Below are positions 1 through 8,949 of a stretch of DNA of 64,000 nucleotides, in pieces. Source of the DNA: Desulfonema magnum. Its GTDB lineage: Bacteria; Desulfobacterota; Desulfobacteria; Desulfobacterales; 4be13. Position numbers and translations under genes: made by a program. The DNA lies in the NCBI RefSeq assembly GCF_017377395.1, contig NZ_CP061800.1, positions 434,001-498,000 on the forward strand, written 5' to 3'. The notes beneath the pieces were generated by a model. That model had not been told where the DNA came from. It saw only the letters and a program-made list of their open reading frames with translations, and did not search any database. The stretch's first letter is position 1; each line of letters begins with the position of its first letter.

Positions 1-1
1 A

Positions 2-1078
2 TTTCCGGGATATAACATTGCGGGTTGCAAAGTTCAGTTAATGTATGATTACAAAACCGGAGTGATTCAGCTGTTTGATATAAAAAAACAAACGTGTAAC
101 GATCAGAGTTATTCGAAGACACTGGGCGATCAGATCAGCGCGGATGATCTGCTTATTTTCGATCTGGGATATTCAATTGCGGACATGCTGAAAATAACTG
201 ATGACAAAGAAGCCTTTTTCATATCCCGTTTTAATTATTCCGGAATCGGTCTGTATATAAAGAAAGGGGAAGAATATGAGAGAATCGGAATCTCGGAGAT
301 ATTGAAAAAGCTGAACGGCAATGAGACAATATTTGAATTCGAATGTTATACGGGAAACAAAGAGAAAAAGATAAAGATACGCTTTTTCGCAGTCAGAGTT
401 CCGGAAGAAGTTGCAAACAAAAAACGGAGAAAAATGTGTCAGAATGCCAAAAAGAAAGGAAGAACCCCCAAGAAAGAATCACTGCGACTGTGTGAGTGGA
501 ACTTTATGATGACAAATATTCCTGCTGAGAAAACGGAGGATGTGAGAACCATCCTTGCATTTTATCCGATCAGATGGTCTGTGGAATTATTTTTCAAACA
601 GTTTAAATCGGTATTGAACATTCATAAAACAGAAGTAAGAAACAATGAGGACAGGCTCAGGTGCGAAGTATTGGGAAAAGCGATAGTTGTGATGTTCATA
701 TCCTACTGTTATTCGAATGCCAGATCAGAGGCATGGCGGATACTCGGCGAAGAGGTAAGTATTGACAAGACAGTGAAATATTTCAGAAGAAACATAGCCG
801 GTCTGACAGTGCTGCTTTCGGATTCTGCTGACAAAGCGGCAAAACATGTCAGGAAAATGATAGCAAAAATAACTGACACATGCCGGAAAGAGAGGCAGAA
901 AAGCAGAAAAAACTCCCTTGATGTACTTATCGACGGAGCAGTTCTTGAAAACTATAAATATGTAAAGGTAAACCTCTCGGAACTCGGGCAGCCGGGTAAA
1001 GGCATGCCTCTGTCTTTCCGTCTTTTCAATCTGATAAATGTGAATTTATTTTTTGAAATCATACCGTTAGCAGGTTAG
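2..1078 (+). CDS. IS4-type transposase, 5' end cut by window edge
   Basis: DDE transposase of the IS4 superfamily. The frame is open from base 2, so the true start lies outside the window; the first internal ATG is at 41. The sequence has an FDLGYS-type block (second catalytic Asp region) near 160-180 and the family C-terminal signature YPIRWSVELFFKQFKS, matching the Y-(2)-R-(3)-E-(6)-K motif that carries the catalytic Glu. No frameshift or internal stop is seen in the part present, so it may be active. The right terminus of the element is probably near 1105, where the reverse complement reads CATAGGTGTAAAGTTAAGG; the block AAGTTAAGGAT recurs at the same distance from the end of the small element at 26299-26400. 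Family assignment is firm; the exact IS subgroup is not. Confidence 0.85.
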   Translation, partial: FPGYNIAGCKVQLMYDYKTGVIQLFDIKKQTCNDQSYSKTLGDQISADDLLIFDLGYSIADMLKITDDKEAFFISRFNYSGIGLYIKKGEEYERIGISEILKKLNGNETIFEFECYTGNKEKKIKIRFFAVRVPEEVANKKRRKMCQNAKKKGRTPKKESLRLCEWNFMMTNIPAEKTEDVRTILAFYPIRWSVELFFKQFKSVLNIHKTEVRNNEDRLRCEVLGKAIVVMFISYCYSNARSEAWRILGEEVSIDKTVKYFRRNIAGLTVLLSDSADKAAKHVRKMIAKITDTCRKERQKSRKNSLDVLIDGAVLENYKYVKVNLSELGQPGKGMPLSFRLFNLINVNLFFEIIPLAG

Positions 1079-1086
1079 TTAAGTAT

Positions 1087-1105
1087 CCTTAACTTTACAC
1101 CTATG
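1087..1105 (-). repeat. Probable right terminal repeat of the IS4-type element
   Basis: Read outward-in from 1105 the sequence is CATAGGTGTAAAGTTAAGG. It lies 9 bases past the transposase stop and ends in the CAT-type terminus common in IS4/IS231-like elements. The left end is outside the window, so this is inferred from position and from its similarity to the terminal repeat of the 26299-26400 element. Confidence 0.45.
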
Positions 1106-1129
1106 CGGCGTTACCTCCCACAGGCTGCT

Positions 1130-1881
1130 GCTGAATTAAGAGTAAGCGGGTCTTCCGGTATTTTCTCCGGAGTGCGAAAAATACTTTTTCGCAGGCGCAA
1201 AAATATAATTTTTGCACTCCGGATTCGTTCGGAATTACCTATGTCAACAGCATTTTCCCACAGGCTCAATGCTGCTGAATTAAGAGTAAGCGGGTTTTCC
1301 GATATTTTCTCCGGAGTGCGAAAAATACTTTTTCGCAGGCGCAAAAATATAATTTTTGCACTCCGGATTCGTTCGGAATTACCTATGTCAACAGCATTTT
1401 CCCACAGGCTCAATGCTGCTGAATTAAGAGTAAGCGGGTCTTCCGGTATTTTCTCCGGAGTGCGAAAAATGCTTTTTCGCAGGCGCAAAAATATAATTTT
1501 TGCACTCCGGATTCGTTCGGAATTACCTATGTCAACAGCATTTTCCCACAGGCTCAGGGGGCGGCGTTCCCTCCCACAGGCTCAGGGGGCGGTGTTACCT
1601 CCCACAGGCTGCTGCTGAATTAAGAGTAAGCGGGTCTTCCGGTATTTTCTCCGGAGTGCGAAAAATGCTTTTTCGCAGGCGCAAAAATATAATTTTTGCA
1701 CTCCGGATTCGTTCGGAATTACCTATGTCAACAGCATTTTCCCACAGGCTCAATGCTGCTGAATTAAGAGTAAGCGGGTCTTCCGGTATTTTCTCCGGAG
1801 TGCGAAAAATACTTTTTCGCAGGCGCAAAAATATAATTTTTGCACTCCGGATTCGTTCGGAATTACCTATGTCAACAGCAT
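1130..1881. repeat. Five tandem copies of a 144-bp palindromic unit
   Basis: The anchor GCTGAATTAAG recurs at 1130, 1274, 1418, 1614 and 1758. Spacing is 144 bp, except 196 bp between copies 3 and 4, where a 52-bp linker rich in 'cccacaggctcaggggg' is added. Each unit contains a long imperfect palindrome bounded by CCGGAGTGC and GCACTCCGG with A/T-rich arms, plus ends of the form AATGCTG(C/T)TGA. A diverged single copy with better-preserved ends lies at 44712-44841. Frames open across this array on both strands are products of the periodicity (144 is divisible by 3) and are not called as genes. Confidence 0.9.
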
Positions 1882-2093
1882 TGGAGAGCGTTCCCTGAGC
1901 CTGTCGAAGGGAACGCCGTTCGGTGAAGCATGAGATATTTATGCCTTGATTTTTCCTGACAAGATAAGTAGCATATAGCCTTTTAATTATCCGGTGTGCC
2001 AAACTTACAGATTGGCAGAATCACAGTTTCCGGACATTGCAAATATTGCCAAACAATAATTTTGGCACTCCGGAATAACAAATATACTAAACT

Positions 2094-2363
2094 ATGCGCC
2101 TTGATCCAACTCCTTTATACAGAAAAGTTATTATTCCCTGGTATGACTCTGGAAAAGCCTGTCTTGCAACGATTGCTTTCATGGTCTTTGTATTTTTATT
2201 TGCCATTACAGGAATCTTAGTTGCTTGTAAAACCCCTGAATATATTGAACACAAATGGGTTCCCGGCCTCCTTGCAGTAATGAGCGGAGGGGTAATCCTC
2301 TCAACCAGCTTTCGCCTGATAAAAAGATATGCCTACAAATTAAAAGAAGAAAAGGAAAATTGA
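2094..2363 (+). CDS. Small two-helix membrane protein
   Basis: An 89-residue protein with two hydrophobic segments (about residues 22-45 and 57-73) separated by a short loop with EYIEHKWVPG, and a Lys/Glu-rich cytoplasmic-looking tail (RYAYKLKEEKEN). The composition is that of a genuine integral membrane protein rather than a chance frame. No strong ribosome site precedes the ATG, and upstream DNA is repeat sequence. No family was recognised. It stands alone, converging on the HEAT-repeat gene on the other strand. Confidence 0.55.
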   Translation: MRLDPTPLYRKVIIPWYDSGKACLATIAFMVFVFLFAITGILVACKTPEYIEHKWVPGLLAVMSGGVILSTSFRLIKRYAYKLKEEKEN

Positions 2364-2405
2364 TAATTGATGATTGATAATTGATAATTGATAATGTCTG
2401 AATTC

Positions 2406-5315
2406 TCAATTCCCAATTTTCTTCAACGCTTTTTTAGCCGCACTTTGGACATCTACGCTGCTGTCTGTTGCCATGGCTTTTTTGAAACGGGGGACAACAA
2501 GTTTTGCAACCAAGGGGCCGAATTCTCCCAGCGCTTCAATGGCTGAACTGCGAATAGCCCAGTTGCTGTCGGAAAGTGCGTTCATCAGATGGGGGATTGC
2601 ACGATGTGCGTTTTTGTTCTTACGCCATTTGGGATCAATTTTTTCCAAAACTTCTTTGGCTGTGACACGGATTTTTCTGTCACCGTCTGCCAACTGTTTC
2701 ACAAGATGCGGAATGGCCTCGGGAGACTCGGGATCAATTTCCCCCAGCACTTTTTCTGCCGCCTTGGGGATATACCTGTCGCCACCGCCTAAATCCTGGT
2801 CTCGCAGTTTGCCGTCCGGATCAACTTTTTTCAAGGCTTCTTTTGCCGCACTCTGAACATCTATCACAGTGTCTTTCATAGCTTTTATGAGATATGGCGC
2901 TGTCTGAGCAGCGGCCGGCCCGATTTCCCCCAAAGCCTCAACAGCCGAAATTCGGACGATCCCCTGACTGTCTCCGAGCGATTTTACGAAATAAGCAAGG
3001 GCCTTACGAGTTCCCTGGCTCTCCCGCCATTTGCCATCAATCTTCTCCAAAGTCCCAATAACTGTGCTTCGCACTCGCTTATCGCTGTCGGTCAGCATTT
3101 TCACAAGATACGGAATCGCTTTGGCAGCCGAGGATTCCATTTTCCCCAGAGCTTCCGCGACCGCGTTACGGATGCGCCAGTCATTATTGGCCAGTTCCTT
3201 AATTAAGCCCGGTATTGACTTAGCTGTGCTGTCACTTTCACGCCATTTGGGATCAATTTTTTCCAGAGATTCTTTTGCAGTGTCGCGGACATCTTTATCC
3301 TTGTCTGTCAATGCTCTTACAAGATAAGGCAGGGCTTTTTCTGCCGGGGGCCCTATTTCTCCCAGAGATTCGGCCCCGGCGATGCGAATGGTGTTTAAGG
3401 GATTTGACAATGATTTTACAAACTGGGGAATGGCCTTACGAGCGGTTTCACTCTGACGCCATTTCGGATGAACTTTTTTCAAGGCTTGCCTAGCTGATTC
3501 GCGGACTTTCTTATCCGCCTCAGTCAGTGCCTTCATAAACTCAGGAATAGCGTTACGCGCACTTTCAGTTTGCGCCCATTGGGGATCAATATTTTCCAAA
3601 GCATCTTTGGCAGCATTACGGACTTGTTCTTCCCCATCTGTCAGTACATTGATCAGATGCGGAACAACTTCTGGCGAACGAATCACTCCCAATGCTTCCA
3701 CTGCCGCGCCCCGGTCAGAACTGAAGCTGTCCCTCACGATTTCCTGAAGGTGCGGGACTGCTTCACTGACCGTTTCCCCTTCCCGCCATTGCGGATCAAT
3801 ATTTTCCAAAGCATCGGCAGCCCCCTTGCGAATATCTTCTTCTTGGTCTGTCAGAGCGTTTACAAGTTCCGGAACAGACACGGGACCAATTTTTTCCAGT
3901 GCTTCGGTGGCTGCATCCCGGACATGACTGTCAGCCAATACCTTTATAAGATGAGGAATCGCCGCGTCTGTCACAGAACCGATTTTCCCCAGGGTCCCGG
4001 CCACAGCGTAACGAACATCCTTATCATTATCAGACAGCATTTTCACGAGCTGGGACACGGCTTTTTCCGCTGCCGGACCGATCTCTCCCAGGGCTGTCAC
4101 CGATGCAATCCGGATGTCTTTATCCTGATGAAACAGAGCACTCGTAAGATTAGGAATTACCTCACGGGCTGCTTCGCTCTGAGACCATTGGGGATCAATT
4201 TTTTCCAGAGCCTCGGCCGCCGCGTTACGGGCATTTTTATCCTTGTCAGACAAGGTTTTCACAAGATCAGAGACCACGCTCTGAGCGGCTTCGCTCTGAG
4301 ACCATTCCGAATCAATTTCCCCCAGGGCTTCGGCCGCGGCATTGCGGATATCACGATTGCTGTCTGTCAGGGTTTTCACCAAATGCGGGATTGCCGAATC
4401 TGCAAAAGTGCCAAGTTCTTCCAGACTTTTTATAGCCGAAATGCGGTCTTCGGATGAATGTTCGGACGACAGGCAGATCGCAGCCAGATCATCAACAGAC
4501 TTGAGTTTTTTTGTAATATGCAAATACACGCGGTTCAGCAGGATGATTGCATAAAAAAGAATAATAAACCGGAAAAAGACCGCTGCCGAGGCTGAAGTCA
4601 TATCCATTTTCGGGTTCTGAATCTGCCATCCGAAAATTTGAAACGCATCTCCGACATCCAAAGTTCGCAGCATATTATCCAGGAGCCATAAAAACCAGTT
4701 GATCAGTCCTCCGTTAGCGTTCCAACCAAACACGGCCATCATCACAATTGCAACAGCCAATCCTCCGGGACCTGCCCATTTTGCTATTGCAGAGGGCAGC
4801 TGTGTTTTTGAACCGCGACTGACGGCTCTGAAAATCGCTCCCAGAATGAAAAGGCTTATTACGAGGGACATGCCAAAAAGTCCGAGGCCCGCCAGCGTGT
4901 TCTGATGAACAATTTTTTGCAGGCTGAGTCCGTAAGCATCGGTCGCATCCAATAAATCCGCGGCATTCAGTATATACACGCCGATAAATTTTAACCAGTC
5001 TGAAAGGAGAGGATGCGAAGGATATGAATACGCTTCTTGTCCCAGGATGGTGTGAATCTGGATGTGCATCAGAAAAAAGACTCCCAACTGAGCCGCATTG
5101 AGCAGAATAATACTGAGGGGAATTGTGTTTCTCCGGAATAAATGTATCATTAATATGCTGATATTAAAAGCACTCAATCCGATTGATATCCACAATAATA
5201 TCTTCTGATCTTTGAAAACCGAAGCGATTTGCTCTTCCAAAAAAAAGGCCGCCGCGACATACGCCAAAGATAAGAATATGAACACCGGCTTTATATATTT
5301 GTCCAATTTTTGCAC
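2406..5315 (-). CDS. Membrane-anchored HEAT-repeat protein
   Basis: A 969-residue protein. The first ~275 residues hold about six to seven hydrophobic segments (for example residues 9-28, 40-58, 66-85, around 140-165, 185-200 and 245-265). The rest is about 18 HEAT/PBS-lyase-like repeats of the form 'AIPHLVKxLTDxDxxVRxAAxEALGEID', many joined by linkers such as DPQWSQSEAAR. HEAT solenoids are protein-interaction scaffolds; no enzyme motif is seen. The start is a GTG at 5315, preceded at good spacing by AGAGGT. Adjacent repeats are similar to each other, suggesting growth by internal duplication. Function is unknown; a membrane-bound scaffold is the reasonable reading. Confidence 0.8.
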   Translation of the reverse strand: MQKLDKYIKPVFIFLSLAYVAAAFFLEEQIASVFKDQKILLWISIGLSAFNISILMIHLFRRNTIPLSIILLNAAQLGVFFLMHIQIHTILGQEAYSYPSHPLLSDWLKFIGVYILNAADLLDATDAYGLSLQKIVHQNTLAGLGLFGMSLVISLFILGAIFRAVSRGSKTQLPSAIAKWAGPGGLAVAIVMMAVFGWNANGGLINWFLWLLDNMLRTLDVGDAFQIFGWQIQNPKMDMTSASAAVFFRFIILFYAIILLNRVYLHITKKLKSVDDLAAICLSSEHSSEDRISAIKSLEELGTFADSAIPHLVKTLTDSNRDIRNAAAEALGEIDSEWSQSEAAQSVVSDLVKTLSDKDKNARNAAAEALEKIDPQWSQSEAAREVIPNLTSALFHQDKDIRIASVTALGEIGPAAEKAVSQLVKMLSDNDKDVRYAVAGTLGKIGSVTDAAIPHLIKVLADSHVRDAATEALEKIGPVSVPELVNALTDQEEDIRKGAADALENIDPQWREGETVSEAVPHLQEIVRDSFSSDRGAAVEALGVIRSPEVVPHLINVLTDGEEQVRNAAKDALENIDPQWAQTESARNAIPEFMKALTEADKKVRESARQALKKVHPKWRQSETARKAIPQFVKSLSNPLNTIRIAGAESLGEIGPPAEKALPYLVRALTDKDKDVRDTAKESLEKIDPKWRESDSTAKSIPGLIKELANNDWRIRNAVAEALGKMESSAAKAIPYLVKMLTDSDKRVRSTVIGTLEKIDGKWRESQGTRKALAYFVKSLGDSQGIVRISAVEALGEIGPAAAQTAPYLIKAMKDTVIDVQSAAKEALKKVDPDGKLRDQDLGGGDRYIPKAAEKVLGEIDPESPEAIPHLVKQLADGDRKIRVTAKEVLEKIDPKWRKNKNAHRAIPHLMNALSDSNWAIRSSAIEALGEFGPLVAKLVVPRFKKAMATDSSVDVQSAAKKALKKIGN

Positions 5316-5807
5316 AGTTACCTCTGAGTTTATGGAAGCGTGGGAATGAGATGGGCGCGGGAACGAGGTAAATTATCTGAACATGACAGATGAAGCCGTC
5401 CCCCGTCTGTTTCAATGGTCGTTTTTGAATATGTCAGTTTTATTCTGTCGGAGATAATAAAAGCCGCCTTCGCCACAGGTATTTCATATAACAAACCGGA
5501 TTCATAATAAAAGAATCATATCTCCTTCTTATAATTCTCTTTTTGTACAAAATCCTTGCAAGGGAAAAAAAGGAGATCAGGCTTTGTTCTCATCAATTAT
5601 TTTTTGGTATTCTTTCGCTAATACTCTGATGCTAACAGAACTTAATAATAACATTTTTTTTAAAATGATCCTTTTTTCTGAAAAAGAATCTCATACTGAT
5701 GCCTGAACGGTTAAAATAAACAAAGTTATTGGCGAAAGAACACCCTGACAGTAACGAAAAAGCCTGGTAAAATCCGCATCTGACTTCATTACAATATTCA
5801 GTGCAAC
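5316..5807. other. Intergenic, no gene recognised
   Basis: About 490 bp between the HEAT-repeat gene, whose promoter it must contain, and the end of the flavoprotein gene. It is A/T-rich with short poly-A/T runs. No convincing coding frame, RNA fold or listed repeat family was seen. Confidence 0.5.
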
Positions 5808-7238
5808 TCAGCTTTTTATGTAAGCAATAACATCTGTTGCACTATAATTTGTAACTGAATTTTTGACAACATGAGGCACAAAAGAAAAATCTTCGCCTGT
5901 CGTGATCAGCGGCAATTCAGCACCAAAATCATCTTCACGAGTCTGGCCTAGTCCGATAGTCGCCATCAGTCCGTTGCACAGACATTGCTTATCTTTTGTG
6001 TCATCAGGAGAGCCGCCTTTCCTGATATATTTTTCCATGGGTTCGGCAGGACAACGGAAACCAATTTCAGCCTGGCCCTTACAATAAGCCTGTCGCAAGT
6101 AACCCATATCACATATACGTTTTCTTTTGCTGTGATTTTCCATGGTTGTTATCTTGTTCTTCAGACTGACCAATTTAAAAGGATATCCTGTGGGCGATGC
6201 CTTAAAATCAGTAAAAATCTTTAATTTGCCATTGATATATTGGCGAAGGACTTCCTGTTTTATCTCAGGCAACATGGCTGATTCATTGCAGAATCCAAAT
6301 GCGGTGCCGACCTGTATCCCGTTCGCTTCCAAATCCAGCGCTTCTTTCAATTTTTCCGGCGATGCATACCCGCCGGCAAGCCAGAAGGGCCTGCCCAGGT
6401 CTCTGATTTTCTCAATATCCGGGATGTCTTTTTCGCCGTATTGCGGAGCTGACTGGTGCCGCGTTTTTTTAGTTCTTCTCGGGGGTGCGTTGTGTCCCCC
6501 GGCCGTATGATTTTCAACAATAAATCCGTCAATATTCCCGGTCGCTTTTCGTGCCAATGATTTGGCGACAATATCAGAAGAAATAATTGCAAAAAAATTG
6601 GGACGGGTCAGTTCCGGCAACTTTCCTGACAAAAATTCTTTGGGATCAAAATGATGCACAAATTTCTGGCGCTGCGTATTATCTTCAATATGAAGATTCA
6701 GTTCCACAGGCTCCCAGTGTGAAAGCCCGTCCAGAGCGCCCGGAATTGCCAACGGAATACCTGCTCCCATTAATACAAAATTCACACCTGCCAGCATGGA
6801 CCCAAGTAATGACGGCAAAGTGGGAAGCTGTATTTTTTCCAAATAATTAATTCCCACCAGACCGTCATGCCCTTCTTTGGCAAGAAATACTTCAACAAAG
6901 TTGGCGAGTATCACCAGTTCGATGTAAGATCGTTTCATCCGCAGATTCGGCATAGGTATCAGCTTGAAAGGCTTTTCTGCTGACTTGCCTCCGGGTATAA
7001 AATATGCATCTAACACACGTCTGACCATATCTGGCCATGGAAAATTTGACAGTGCCCGCCGTATGCTTCCGTCGTTATCTCCTAACTGAAGCCGTCTGGC
7101 AAAAACAGAATCAATCGCAACGCCTGATACCACTCCTATCTGACCCTGTTTTGAAACTGTCTTTGCAAGACGCCAATTGGAAACTCCGATCCCCATTCCG
7201 CCTTGAATAATTTCAGGTAATTTTTTAAAAATTTTCAT
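5808..7238 (-). CDS. Nitronate monooxygenase-like flavoprotein
   Basis: A 476-residue protein of the 2-nitropropane dioxygenase/nitronate monooxygenase TIM-barrel family, which binds FMN and oxidises alkyl nitronates or related substrates. The N-terminus IIQGGMGIGVS is the typical first strand with the FMN-contacting Gly-Gly-Met-Gly. Other family blocks are ENHTAGGHNAPP (~residues 240-252), FWLAGGYASPEKL (~290-302) and GIQVGTAFGFC (~313-323). It is longer than the usual ~320-350 residues, with a ~110-residue C-terminal region containing spaced Cys (CDMGYL, CKGQ, CPAE, CLCNG), as in a subgroup also annotated near PfaD-type reductases. The exact substrate is not known. Single gene with no close neighbour on its strand. 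Confidence 0.75.
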   Translation of the reverse strand: MKIFKKLPEIIQGGMGIGVSNWRLAKTVSKQGQIGVVSGVAIDSVFARRLQLGDNDGSIRRALSNFPWPDMVRRVLDAYFIPGGKSAEKPFKLIPMPNLRMKRSYIELVILANFVEVFLAKEGHDGLVGINYLEKIQLPTLPSLLGSMLAGVNFVLMGAGIPLAIPGALDGLSHWEPVELNLHIEDNTQRQKFVHHFDPKEFLSGKLPELTRPNFFAIISSDIVAKSLARKATGNIDGFIVENHTAGGHNAPPRRTKKTRHQSAPQYGEKDIPDIEKIRDLGRPFWLAGGYASPEKLKEALDLEANGIQVGTAFGFCNESAMLPEIKQEVLRQYINGKLKIFTDFKASPTGYPFKLVSLKNKITTMENHSKRKRICDMGYLRQAYCKGQAEIGFRCPAEPMEKYIRKGGSPDDTKDKQCLCNGLMATIGLGQTREDDFGAELPLITTGEDFSFVPHVVKNSVTNYSATDVIAYIKS

Positions 7239-7758
7239 TTGTTATATGTACTTCGGAGAGTTTTTGAAAAATAAGGGCATAAAAATCCTGACTTGTTAAG
7301 AATATAAAGATTCCGACTCATCAGAGCCTTGCATTAAAATCCTTATAACAACAGTAGGTTATAAAAAATGTCCAAACCGTCAACATAAAGTTTTTTTATT
7401 AAATTGATAGAAAAACTGGAAAAAATATTCGTTATTTTTCCCAATAATTTGAATTTTCAGATGAACCGTCAGAAGGTTCGTCTTTTATTCATCTGAATGC
7501 CAACTGTCTGTTACTGCTTCATTTTTACGAGAACAATATCTCCTTTCCTGAATCTGCGGGATTCTTCATTGACTTGATATTTTACTTTGCCTCGGCTTCT
7601 TCTTTATTTTTTAATGTCGGCAGGTGAATACTCCTGTCGAATTAGCACATCCGGAAATTTCAAATCGCCAACTGGCATATCTTTCACAGCTTTTTGAATG
7701 GCTGCATATCGGCTGTTTTGCTGATCTGCTGATTTGCAGACTGATATGAAAGATACGG
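7239..7758. other. Intergenic, no gene recognised
   Basis: About 520 bp, A/T-rich. A weak inverted repeat around 7458-7495 (cagatgaa...ttcatctg) is the only structure noted. A short frame at 7611-7856 overlaps the Nudix gene and has no codon or family support. Confidence 0.45.
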
Positions 7759-8355
7759 TCAACGAAGGTCTCCTGAAGAAGTGTCATCAAGCAAAGGATA
7801 CAAAAGCTCAATAAAATGATGTAAAATTCTTGCTGTGGCACCCCATATCTCCACATCCTGAAACGGATATTTCAGATCATAAATATCAGGAATTCTGCCG
7901 TGAAAATTTTTCATGTCATGGGTTCGGACAAGTTTTTTCAGAGGAATTTCAAGCACCCTTGCAATTTCCGTAGGATCATGCCGGACAGGTCCCTCTCCGT
8001 TCCATAATCCGGTAAAGACCTGAATGTCTCTGTTCTTAATGGTTTGAAAATGCCCCATTGAACCCATGAGTTCAACCTGATTCCGGGTGATATTCACCTC
8101 TTCTTCAAGTTCGCGAAAGGCCGCGTCAGTAGCAGTTGGATCGCTTTTATCTATATGTCCGCCAGGCAGCGCTACCTGATTTCGCCATGGATATCCTTCT
8201 GTATCGGATTTCTGAATGGCCAGCACATGACTTTTTTCATCTTTATTATAAAGAAGGAGAAACACGCATGTCGGCTGATAGGACATATCAGCAGGAGGGC
8301 CCGGGGGAGTTGTATTTCTGATGATATGTTTAAGATCGGAAGAATCTACTTTCAT
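7759..8355 (-). CDS. Nudix hydrolase, CoA pyrophosphatase (NudL) type
   Basis: A 198-residue Nudix protein. The region WRNQVALPGGHIDKSDP followed by AAFRELEEEVNI carries the Nudix box (REXXEE core) and the upstream PGG signature of the NudL/CoA diphosphatase subgroup, whose members cleave CoA or related nucleotides to 4'-phosphopantetheine and 3',5'-ADP. The expected Glu after the GG is replaced by an Asp-rich segment, as is seen in this subgroup. The N-terminal ~25 residues and the C-terminal tail are not diagnostic. Cytosolic, Mg-dependent hydrolase by family. It lies alone, with a poly-A run near its start. Subgroup assignment is moderately sure. Confidence 0.8.
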   Translation of the reverse strand: MKVDSSDLKHIIRNTTPPGPPADMSYQPTCVFLLLYNKDEKSHVLAIQKSDTEGYPWRNQVALPGGHIDKSDPTATDAAFRELEEEVNITRNQVELMGSMGHFQTIKNRDIQVFTGLWNGEGPVRHDPTEIARVLEIPLKKLVRTHDMKNFHGRIPDIYDLKYPFQDVEIWGATARILHHFIELLYPLLDDTSSGDLR

Positions 8356-8410
8356 AATTTAACAACTTAGTTTTTCAAAAAAAAAAAAACGGTTTCCGTC
8401 CGCTGTCACC

Positions 8411-8866
8411 TTACATTGTCTTTAAAAAATCCTTAAAGGTCATGTCCTTATAGCTGTCCGTCTGGATATATTTAAGGATATTCATTAATGCGCCCGGGGA
8501 AACATAACCCGGGAGACTGCTGATCTTTTCGCCGTTTTTTGCAATGAACCAGGATACCGGAAGCCCTGTCACATAATACTCCCTTGCTATTTTTCTTTCC
8601 TTTTCGGAATTCACTTTGACGGAAATAAAATTTTCATTAAGGAAGGCAATCACCGCAGGGTCTTTAAATGTTTCTTTGTCCATTTTTTTACAAAAACCGC
8701 ACCAGTCCGCATAGAAATTGAGAAACACATTTTTTTGCTCGTATTTTCCACGAGTTACCCCGTCCTTATATGAATGCCATTTGATACCATTTGAAAAGGC
8801 GCTGGGAATCCAGGCCCAAAGACAAAAAAAGACTACAAAAATAAATATAACAGGTTTTAATTTCAT
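8411..8866 (-). CDS. Secreted thioredoxin-fold protein (CGFC)
   Basis: A 151-residue periplasmic thioredoxin-like protein. A signal peptide spans about residues 1-28 (KPVIFIFVVFFCLWAWIPSAFS). The thioredoxin core follows with the active site FYADWCGFCKKM (~residues 54-65) and a cis-Pro-like GLPVSW. The start is the ATG at 8866, not the TTG two codons earlier, because GAAGGAG lies 7 bases upstream of that ATG. It sits 83 bp downstream of dsbD on the same strand and closely resembles the C-terminal domain of DsbD, so it is probably a periplasmic dithiol partner that receives electrons from DsbD (inference from context). Confidence 0.8.
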   Translation of the reverse strand: MKLKPVIFIFVVFFCLWAWIPSAFSNGIKWHSYKDGVTRGKYEQKNVFLNFYADWCGFCKKMDKETFKDPAVIAFLNENFISVKVNSEKERKIAREYYVTGLPVSWFIAKNGEKISSLPGYVSPGALMNILKYIQTDSYKDMTFKDFLKTM

Positions 8867-8949
8867 TTTCAAACTCCTTCTTCAATATACGATGATATCA
8901 GTTAAAAACTTTTAATAATAAAAGTTCCCCAAAAATGCAAAGCTTTTTT

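Noticed and set aside
1103..2002. Open frames of 125-171 codons on both strands
   Set aside because: Produced by the 144-bp periodicity of the palindromic array; both strands are open for the same reason.
5808..7238. PfaD-type enoyl reductase
   Set aside because: No polyketide/fatty-acid pfa genes nearby and the length is closer to nitronate monooxygenase-like proteins with a Cys-rich tail; the broader family call is safer.
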